Shown piece after piece: positions 1 through 5,073 of a DNA stretch of 5,073 bases. A model generated the notes under the pieces. It saw only the letters and a program-made list of their open reading frames with translations. It was not told the origin of the DNA and searched no databases. The stretch is from Opitutales bacterium. GTDB taxonomy: Bacteria; Verrucomicrobiota; Verrucomicrobiae; Opitutales; CAG-312. The DNA lies in the NCBI GenBank assembly GCA_017623955.1, contig JAGAOA010000183.1:1-5073 (forward strand). The letters run 5' to 3'. Each line of letters starts with the position of its first letter. The stretch's first letter is position 1. A program made the translations under genes and the position numbers.

Positions 1-140
1 CAAGCCCTATGAGATGGATTGACTGGGTGCTTGTATCGAAGTCTGTTGAAGTTTACAAGTACGCTGTTATGTCAGAATGTATTGATGGAGTGTGGCTTTC
101 AGACCACTTTCCGTTGCTGTTAAAAGTTTCAATAAAGTAA
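1..140 (+). CDS. EEP-family (endonuclease/exonuclease/phosphatase) protein, C-terminal end only
   Basis: This is the 3' end of a gene that begins before the window. Complete codons start at position 3 and the frame closes with TAA at 138-140. The 45 visible residues contain the two C-terminal signatures of the DNase I-like EEP superfamily: the IDWV strand just after the PMRW segment, and the catalytic SDH (in LSDHFPLLL) that supplies the metal- and phosphate-contacting Asp and His. The peptide differs from the C-terminus of the next gene at only two residues after the shared Met-Arg-Trp (LV instead of FI), so it is a tandem paralogue of that gene. The stop is 6 bp before the next start, so the two are very likely co-transcribed. 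Substrate is unknown; the family includes sugar-phosphate, phospholipid and nucleic-acid phosphoesterases. Confidence 0.9.
   Translation, partial: SPMRWIDWVLVSKSVEVYKYAVMSECIDGVWLSDHFPLLLKVSIK
9..140 (+). repeat. Tandem-duplication repeat, copy A (3' end of upstream EEP gene)
   Basis: This stretch aligns without gaps to 987-1118 at a fixed offset of 978 bases, which equals one gene (972) plus the 6-bp spacer. Bases 45-140 carry only two differences (positions 68 and 137), while 9-44 carry eight. The repeat marks a tandem gene duplication whose 3' part has stayed nearly identical. Confidence 0.92.
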
Positions 141-146
141 TTAATT

Positions 147-1118
147 ATGAAAAAAATATTATCATTCAATGTAATAGCTGTTTTATGTTCACTGTTCGCT
201 TTTGGTAGTACAAATACCACCGTATGCGAGAATAATAAGTTTGTAGTTTGCCAATTCAATATGCGTTATAAATTGGAAAATGACGGCAAATTTCTCAAGC
301 GAAAAGATGATAAACGTGGAGTTAAAAAGACAGTCTTAGATGGTTCACAAACGTGGGAAAAGCGTGCTCCATTGATTCAAGCTTTTTTGGAATATAACGA
401 TGTCGATATTTGTGGAACTCAAGAATTGCAAAAACCGCAAGTTGAATATTTCAAAAAAATGCAACCAGAGTTTGCTTACTTTGGTAGTCCTACACAACCC
501 GAAAGATACGATACTCCTAAATCGAGTGCAAACAACATAATTATATATAGAACATCGCGATTTGAGCTTCTGCAAAAAGGTGTTTTTTGGTTGTCAGAAA
601 CTCCAGATAAACCAGTCAAAGGTTTTGGAGCAGCATATCCACGCAACTGCAACTGGGGTAATTTTAAAGATAAAAAAACAGGCAAAGAATTTTATTTCTT
701 CAGTACGCATATTCACCATATAGGCGATGAAACAAAAGCAAAATCGGCAGAGTTGATAATTCAAAAAATCAAAGAAATTGCGGGAGATAAACCATTCTTT
801 GTCGTTGGAGATTTCAATATGGCTGAAGACCACTATGGTATGAAACCAATATGGAATTGCGATTTTATGATAGACGCACGCAAAGTTTGTAAAACTAAAT
901 TGTATGGACCAAATTTCACAAACAATTATGGTTATACAGGCTTGAGCGTCGTTAATTATCCCACAAGTTCAAGAGATGCTACACCTATGAGATGGATTGA
1001 TTGGGTTTTTATCTCAAAATCAGTTGAAGTTTACAAGTACGCTGTGATGTCAGAATGTATTGATGGAGTGTGGCTTTCAGACCACTTTCCGTTGCTGTTA
1101 AAAGTTTCAATAAAATAA
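147..1118 (+). CDS. Secreted EEP-family (DNase I-like) metal-dependent phosphoesterase, complete
   Basis: A 323-residue protein predicted to hydrolyse a phosphate ester with a divalent metal, probably outside the cytoplasm. Residues 1-20 look like a signal peptide (KK, then a hydrophobic stretch to about residue 19, possible cleavage near AFG-S); no lipobox fits Cys14. The EEP domain fills the rest, with the full catalytic set in order: FNMR (37-40), QE (92-93, metal-binding Glu93), THIHH (187-191), GDFN (221-224), IDW (284-286) and SDH (311-313). All expected active-site residues are present, so it is probably an active enzyme. Length is normal for secreted single-domain members. The ATG at 147 starts right at the signal peptide; no clear Shine-Dalgarno precedes it and the upstream paralogue ends only 6 bp before, so translation may depend on coupling. 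A strong hairpin terminator follows. The family is clear; the substrate (nucleic acid, sugar phosphate or lipid) cannot be told from sequence. Confidence 0.93.
   Translation: MKKILSFNVIAVLCSLFAFGSTNTTVCENNKFVVCQFNMRYKLENDGKFLKRKDDKRGVKKTVLDGSQTWEKRAPLIQAFLEYNDVDICGTQELQKPQVEYFKKMQPEFAYFGSPTQPERYDTPKSSANNIIIYRTSRFELLQKGVFWLSETPDKPVKGFGAAYPRNCNWGNFKDKKTGKEFYFFSTHIHHIGDETKAKSAELIIQKIKEIAGDKPFFVVGDFNMAEDHYGMKPIWNCDFMIDARKVCKTKLYGPNFTNNYGYTGLSVVNYPTSSRDATPMRWIDWVFISKSVEVYKYAVMSECIDGVWLSDHFPLLLKVSIK
987..1118 (+). repeat. Tandem-duplication repeat, copy B (3' end of complete EEP gene)
   Basis: Second copy of the repeat described at 9-140, covering the codons from the Met of PMRWIDW to the TAA stop. 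Similarity ends at the stop codon: the bases after 1118 do not resemble the spacer after 140, so the copies share the coding 3' end but not the downstream flank seen here. Confidence 0.92.
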
Positions 1119-1141
1119 GAATAACATAAATTCGATTTACT

Positions 1142-1176
1142 AAAAAGGAGATTGTTAATTACACAATCTCCTTTTT
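1142..1176. terminator. Perfect 14-bp hairpin, probable bidirectional intrinsic terminator
   Basis: AAAAAGGAGATTGT (1142-1155) pairs perfectly with ACAATCTCCTTTTT (1163-1176) around a 7-base loop, TAATTAC. The stem has A runs on its left edge and T runs on its right, so a U-tract follows the GC-containing core in either direction. It sits between the plus-strand EEP gene (ends 1118) and the minus-strand oxidoreductase (ends 1197), where both transcripts need an end. The core is short in GC (GGAG/CTCC), but the perfect pairing and placement make this convincing. Confidence 0.9.
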
Positions 1177-1196
1177 ATTTTAACTTTAAAATATTT

Positions 1197-2594
1197 TTAC
1201 AAATTTACGGTCGAAGGTAAAAATTCTTTGCGATACTCGTAGAGAGAACGAATATATTTGTTAGCCTCTGGATAATTTGTAAAAGTCATTGTTTCAGGAT
1301 TGTATTGTAATTCAATTCCTGGGTGGATACTTGCTAGCGCATTTAACAGTACAATTTCAGAGAAAGGAGAAGCGTACTCAAAATTAGATTCAGGCATTCT
1401 ACCTTCAACACATGCATTTGCCCAATCTCCTTGCGGATTGAATGGGAATTTATTACGCGGAATTGTTTTTGGTGGAATTTTTCCCGATTTTTTCAAATCA
1501 ATGAAAGCTTCTCTATTTGTAAGACGAACACCATGACCAGTATAATTGAAAGTCATTGTGTGTTTTGTACCTACAATGTAGATGCAATTTTTAGCCCTAG
1601 GGTCGTTTAATTCTTCATCTGAAACACGTTCGATAGCTTTAGGACGACGCAATCCATCATACCAATGCAATTTTACAATTCCATTTTTCCCATATTTATT
1701 TTTGAAGAACATATCGATAGATGATGCTTTTGGCCAACTAAAATCTTTGGCAGGAAGTGCATCAGCTATAACTTTGAAAGGGGCTCCTAAGTTAAAAGCC
1801 GAATATGGATTATCTAAGAAATGGCATCCCATGTCTCCAGCTGAGCCTGTTCCATATTTTCTCAGTCCACGCCATTTAAATGGTAATATATCAGAACTGT
1901 ATGGTTCGTATTGCGATACGTTTAACCATAAATTGTAGTCTAACGTTGATGGTATTTTTTTTGTTGGTTTTGGTGGCGTGTTGAAGCCAAAGTCTCTATC
2001 AGTCCAAGCATATATGTCTAGAACTTAGCCCATTATACCGCTATCGAACCATTCTCTAATTGTACGCCAAGCATCATTAGTATGAACTTGATTTCCCATT
2101 TGAGTGTATACGCCAGCTTCTTTTGCTAAGCGACGAAGTTCGCGACCTTCCCAAATTGTGCGTGTAAGAGGTTTTTCGCAAAAAACGTGTTTACCTTTTG
2201 CAATGGACCAAGCTGCGATAGGATAGTGTGAAAAATCAGGCGTACATACACAAACGCCATCAATTTGTTTATCCATTTTATCGAGCATGACTCGATAATC
2301 TTTAAATTTTTCAACTTTTTCTAGTTTATCTAAAAATTTTTCCTTATCGCCTTTTCGCATATAAGAATTTTTTACACGCGAATCGTCTACATCACATAGT
2401 GCAACAATTTCTGCATTTGGGCTTTTTAACATCGCATTTACACTCGATTTACCTTGTCCGCCCCAACCGACAATTGCAACTTGCAATCGCTCATTTGCCC
2501 CTTTAGTTCTAGCGGTTGCCCAAGATGGCAAAACCATAATAGAACTAAAAAGGGCAGTGTTTTTTATGAATTCTCTGCGATTTATTTTTTTCAT
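1197..2594 (-). pseudogene. Tat-signal Gfo/Idh/MocA family oxidoreductase, interrupted by one in-frame stop
   Basis: An NAD(P)-dependent sugar or polyol dehydrogenase-like protein of the Gfo/Idh/MocA family, read as 465 codons with a TAA at codon 190. It opens with a twin-arginine signal (NRREFIK, Arg7-Arg8, then a hydrophobic run to about residue 28), so the folded, cofactor-loaded protein should be exported. The Rossmann domain shows GWGGQG (43-48), the family CEKPLT with Lys141, and MGNQVH (167-171). After the stop the same frame continues as VLDIYAWTDR, then GSAGDMGCH (His258) and the C-terminal domain ending in a PEANKYIRSLYEYR-like segment, all as expected for intact members. I chose ATG at 2594 because it begins the Tat motif and lies just after the upstream gene's stop; a TTG at 2612 would overlap that gene. 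As written, only a 189-residue N-terminal piece lacking the substrate domain would be made. Third gene of the minus-strand operon. Family assignment is firm; substrate unknown. Confidence 0.9.
2025..2027 (-). other. In-frame TAA nonsense codon inside the oxidoreductase
   Basis: The codon follows Gly189 of ...WFDSGIMG and precedes VLDIYAWTDR. Relatives have a Gly-x-x-Gly-x-Val-x-x-Val/Tyr-x-x-Trp pattern here, where the residue after Gly is commonly Glu or Lys, so one base change from GAA, AAA or CAA explains it. There is no frameshift: both halves (2594-2028 and 2024-1197) share one frame. Every complete gene end visible in the window uses TAA, so TAA being reassigned as sense is unlikely. 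Confidence 0.88.
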
Positions 2595-2601
2595 ACTTTT
2601 T

Positions 2602-3354
2602 TTATTCCGCAAGTACGCCTATTGATTCTAGTTTATCAAGGAAAGTTTTTTCTGCTGCATCATCAGTAATAATACGATCAATAACATCAAATCCAGCAAA
2701 GAAGCGAGTACTACGAACACCTAATTTAGATGCATCACACAATAATATGCGTTCACTACATAGCGGAAGTACATTTTCTTTAAATTCTGCGTGAAATTCT
2801 GCAACTTCACTTGCACCGCGTTCTATATCTACACCATTGCACGAGAAAAATGCTTTGTCTACCGAAAACTTTTTTATAACTTGCCAAGTCATAAAACCAC
2901 CATAACTATGGCTAAATCTGTCGAGCTTTCCACCTGTAACAATCAAGTTGATTTTAGATTTTTCCATAATTGGAACAATGCAATCATGCCCATTTGTTAT
3001 CACAGTTATATCGATATCAGGCAATGCTTCAGCCAATGCTAATACCGTAGAACTTGCATCGAGGAATATTGTCTGACCTTCTTTTATGTACTTTAGTGCC
3101 TTTTGTGCAATTTGTTGTTTTTGTTCACGCTTTTCTTGAAGACGTTTTAACATTGGCAAATTGATTTCATTTTTTTCTATACGCAAAGCTCCTCCATGAG
3201 TGCGAATAAGCTTGTTTTCTGCATCTAAAAATTCTAAGTCACGACGTATTGTTTCATCGGTAACATCGAAGTGTTTTGCCAATTCTATTGTACGCAAACT
3301 CGATTGAGTTTCGAGCATGCTCAGTATTACTCTTTGACGTTGTCTTGCTAACAT
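2602..3354 (-). CDS. DeoR/GlpR-family transcriptional regulator
   Basis: A 250-residue cytoplasmic DNA-binding regulator, the normal length for the DeoR family. An N-terminal winged helix-turn-helix (about 5-57) carries the family signature, with the recognition region VTDETIRRDL (31-40) and the wing RTHGGALRI (51-59). The C-terminal sugar-phosphate sensing domain (about 78-235) has DASST (99-103), ITNGHD (119-124), GGKLDRFSHSYGG (141-153) and DASKLG (207-212). Family members are usually repressors released by a phosphorylated sugar intermediate. It lies 67 bp downstream of the propeller lipoprotein gene, and its stop is 7 bp before the oxidoreductase ATG, so it is probably in one operon with both and may control the operon, itself included. 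The ATG at 3354 is the natural family start; no strong Shine-Dalgarno is seen. The inducer cannot be named. Confidence 0.93.
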   Translation of the reverse strand: MLARQRQRVILSMLETQSSLRTIELAKHFDVTDETIRRDLEFLDAENKLIRTHGGALRIEKNEINLPMLKRLQEKREQKQQIAQKALKYIKEGQTIFLDASSTVLALAEALPDIDITVITNGHDCIVPIMEKSKINLIVTGGKLDRFSHSYGGFMTWQVIKKFSVDKAFFSCNGVDIERGASEVAEFHAEFKENVLPLCSERILLCDASKLGVRSTRFFAGFDVIDRIITDDAAEKTFLDKLESIGVLAE

Positions 3355-3421
3355 ATTTAATTTAGTTTAGTTTTGATAAGGCTACAGAATCATCTGCAAT
3401 AAAAAGGTATTTTGACTATTT

Positions 3422-4483
3422 TTATTTTTTACGCAAGTCTTTTGATGTAGCAAGCGCAATAACTCTGCCTTCATTACCTACCGCACAATAAAAGTGATAT
3501 ACTATACCATTGTTTCTTACAACAAATGGTTTGTGAGCAAAAGGAGTATCATATTTTTCGGTGGGTTTTATTAAAGGTTCTCCGTTCCAGTCTGTCCAAT
3601 TCTTTAGATTGTACGAACATGCAAAAGTATCGAATGCACCCTTTGGATAATTTTTACAAGCTGCATTGAAATAAAACATAACATAAATATCGTCGATTTT
3701 TACAACTTGAGGATCTCCAGATATTCCTTTGCCAGCATCGATAATAGGATTCTCTCCAAAGCGTTTCCATTTTTTCATATCATTCGATACCGCCATTGCA
3801 ATGCGTTCGTACATGTGTGTAGTTTTAGCGTTATAAAACATTACAAATTTATAGCCTGTAAGGTTTTCTTCGTCTCTGATAATATTAGATTTATATAGTG
3901 TTAATTTTTCAAAAAATCTAGCATCATTGTCTTTTGATGTCATTATAGGGTAGGGAAGTCTGTTCCATTCTGTTGCAAATGTTGGTGTGTTGCTCCAAGC
4001 CATACCTATTGATAGTGGATCGGTTTCATAGCCTTTCAAAGCGCCTCCTAAATACGACATCCAATATCTGCCGTCAAATTTTTGTAACGACCAATCTCCA
4101 TTCCAATTATAATTTTGTAACGTAGCGTAACCCGCCGATTGTTGACCATCCCAATCGTTGTTGTTTTTGCGTTTAAGAATTTCGCCTTTGTATTTCCAGT
4201 TTAATAGGTCTTTGCTTTCGGCTATATGAGTACTATATCCAGCTCCATCTTGAAGAATGTAGTACATGTACCATTTGTCGCCACTTTTGAAAACGCTAGG
4301 GCTATCCACAAGCATTTTTTTCTGAGGTGGACGAATAACTATACCATACTTATACGGAGTTTTAATTTTCTCATAAACTGCTTGCATTTTTTCTTCCGAT
4401 ACGCTTGTTGGAAGATTTTTTGATGAGCAACCAAACAAAAATAAAATACTTAAAATTAATAATAAAAGTTTAATTGTTTTCAT
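3422..4483 (-). CDS. Lipoprotein with GH43-like five-bladed beta-propeller (putative glycosidase)
   Basis: A 353-residue predicted lipoprotein: MKTIK, a hydrophobic stretch and the lipobox LFGC with Cys19, so it should be anchored to a membrane. The rest looks like a five-bladed beta-propeller of the GH43/GH32/GH117-type superfamily, with repeated blade motifs: DSPSVFKSGDKWYMYYI (60-76), AESKDLLNWKYKG (88-100), FDGRYWMSYLGG (136-147), YKFVMFYNAK (211-220), AVSNDMKKWKRFG (231-243), GDPQVVKIDDIYVMFYF (256-272) and AHKPFVVRNNGIVYHFYCAV (316-335). Asp60 and Asp257 at blade starts are candidate acidic residues, but I cannot place the full catalytic triad. Proteins with this motif set occur in glycan-degrading bacteria, usually annotated only as family-43-like glycosylases. 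First gene of the minus-strand operon, with a good Shine-Dalgarno. The polysaccharide target is unknown; a non-catalytic binding role is possible. Confidence 0.85.
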   Translation of the reverse strand: MKTIKLLLLILSILFLFGCSSKNLPTSVSEEKMQAVYEKIKTPYKYGIVIRPPQKKMLVDSPSVFKSGDKWYMYYILQDGAGYSTHIAESKDLLNWKYKGEILKRKNNNDWDGQQSAGYATLQNYNWNGDWSLQKFDGRYWMSYLGGALKGYETDPLSIGMAWSNTPTFATEWNRLPYPIMTSKDNDARFFEKLTLYKSNIIRDEENLTGYKFVMFYNAKTTHMYERIAMAVSNDMKKWKRFGENPIIDAGKGISGDPQVVKIDDIYVMFYFNAACKNYPKGAFDTFACSYNLKNWTDWNGEPLIKPTEKYDTPFAHKPFVVRNNGIVYHFYCAVGNEGRVIALATSKDLRKK

Positions 4484-4490
4484 AAAATTA

Positions 4491-4496
4491 TCCTCT
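4491..4496 (-). promoter_or_regulatory. Ribosome binding site of the propeller lipoprotein gene
   Basis: AGAGGA on the minus strand, 7 bases before the ATG at 4483. It confirms this start. Its first three bases are part of a TACTAGA arm that can pair with TCTAGTA further upstream in the leader (see 4494-4532). Confidence 0.75.
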
Positions 4497-4542
4497 AGTA
4501 CTTACATTCTATATAGTTGGACATATACTAGATTAAAAAATC

Positions 4543-4570
4543 ATTGTAAATAAAAATCTTAAGTGTACAA
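4543..4570 (-). promoter_or_regulatory. Candidate sigma-70-like promoter of the glycan operon
   Basis: On the minus strand, TTGTAC (4570-4565) is followed after 16 bases by TACAAT (4548-4543), which matches TATAAT at five of six positions. It lies about 60 bases upstream of the lipoprotein ATG. The -35 match is weak, and AT-rich DNA gives many such boxes, so this is only a candidate. Confidence 0.3.
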
Positions 4571-4605
4571 AAATGTAGTTTTTTAAAAAAAAGTACTTAA
4601 ATCGC

Positions 4606-4633
4606 TTGACGCTCTTTGTTTATAAATAACAAT
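4606..4633 (+). promoter_or_regulatory. Candidate sigma-70-like promoter of gdhA
   Basis: TTGACG (4606-4611, five of six to TTGACA) is followed after 16 bases by AACAAT (4628-4633, four of six to TATAAT), about 43 bases before the gdhA ATG. A better-matching TATAAA at 4621 lies too close to the -35 to pair with it. If the organism belongs to Bacteroidota, whose promoter consensus differs, this reading would not apply. Confidence 0.35.
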
Positions 4634-4664
4634 GGCACTAATATTTTATATTAATAATCAAATA

Positions 4665-4669
4665 AAGGA
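4665..4669 (+). promoter_or_regulatory. Ribosome binding site of gdhA
   Basis: AAGGA, 6 bases before the ATG at 4676. It supports that start, which also matches the normal N-terminal length of the GdhA family. Confidence 0.8.
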
Positions 4670-4672
4670 TAA

Positions 4673-5073
<401 letters not shown>

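Noticed and set aside
147..230. Lipoprotein signal in the EEP protein at Cys14
   Set aside because: The residue before Cys14 is Leu, not Gly, Ala or Ser, and the hydrophobic stretch continues past it. An ordinary signal peptide fits better.
1..1118. Insertion sequence or transposon behind the repeated segment
   Set aside because: The repeat is part of two EEP genes at a one-gene offset; no transposase, terminal inverted repeats or target duplication is visible.
1197..1832. A separate 211-residue protein starting MGCHFLDNP
   Set aside because: The start Met is the internal Met of the family motif GDMGCH, and the same frame is open upstream to the TAA at 2025. It is the 3' part of the interrupted oxidoreductase.
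1582..1938. Plus-strand 118-codon open frame across the oxidoreductase
   Set aside because: It lies antisense to well-conserved coding sequence on the minus strand, has no recognisable domain and no ribosome binding site.
2025..2027. Recoding of the internal stop (selenocysteine, pyrrolysine or altered genetic code)
   Set aside because: Selenocysteine uses TGA and pyrrolysine TAG. TAA is the normal terminator of all complete gene ends visible here, and no readthrough hairpin is evident just downstream.
2595..2612. TTG start at 2612 for the oxidoreductase, adding six residues
   Set aside because: It would overlap the DeoR gene's end, and the extra residues push the twin-arginine motif inward. 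The ATG at 2594 gives a standard Tat signal.

Overview
The window is AT-rich bacterial DNA with densely packed genes. It looks like the polysaccharide- or carbohydrate-scavenging part of a heterotroph's chromosome. The Tat-exported Gfo/Idh/MocA protein of the 'GDMGCH / SNFEYA...PEAN.YIR' type, the predicted periplasmic EEP protein and the lipoprotein with a GH43-like propeller are a combination common in the PVC group (Lentisphaerota, Verrucomicrobiota, Planctomycetota) and in Bacteroidota. Shine-Dalgarno-like AGGA motifs precede two of the genes. I lean weakly to a low-GC PVC or Bacteroidota member; the sequence alone does not settle it.

Layout: (1) 1-1118, plus strand: the last 45 codons of an endonuclease/exonuclease/phosphatase (EEP) family gene, then after 6 bp a complete paralogue. 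Their 3' ends are almost identical, so this is a tandem duplication. (2) 1142-1176: a perfect 14-bp hairpin lying between convergent genes, probably a bidirectional terminator. (3) 4483 down to 1197, minus strand: a probable operon of three genes, first a lipoprotein with a GH43-like beta-propeller, then a DeoR-family sugar-responsive repressor, then a Tat-signal Gfo/Idh/MocA oxidoreductase. The oxidoreductase frame is interrupted by one in-frame TAA (2025-2027) with intact coding sequence on both sides, so it appears to be a very recent pseudogene or a sequence error. (4) 4484-4675: a 192-bp AT-rich divergent regulatory region. (5) 4676 to the window end, plus strand: the first 132 codons of NADP-type glutamate dehydrogenase (gdhA).

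How it may fit together (inference): the lipoprotein would bind or cleave a glycan at the cell surface or periplasm, the DeoR protein would sense a phosphorylated sugar from that pathway and control the operon, and the oxidoreductase would act on a sugar or sugar derivative outside the cytoplasm. The EEP pair converges on this operon and could act on phosphate-ester substrates. gdhA is a housekeeping nitrogen-assimilation gene facing away and probably unrelated. No RNA gene, CRISPR array, insertion sequence or phage gene was seen. The most notable points are the single nonsense codon in the oxidoreductase and the sharp identity boundary within the tandem EEP copies. I see no convincing sign of an entirely new system.
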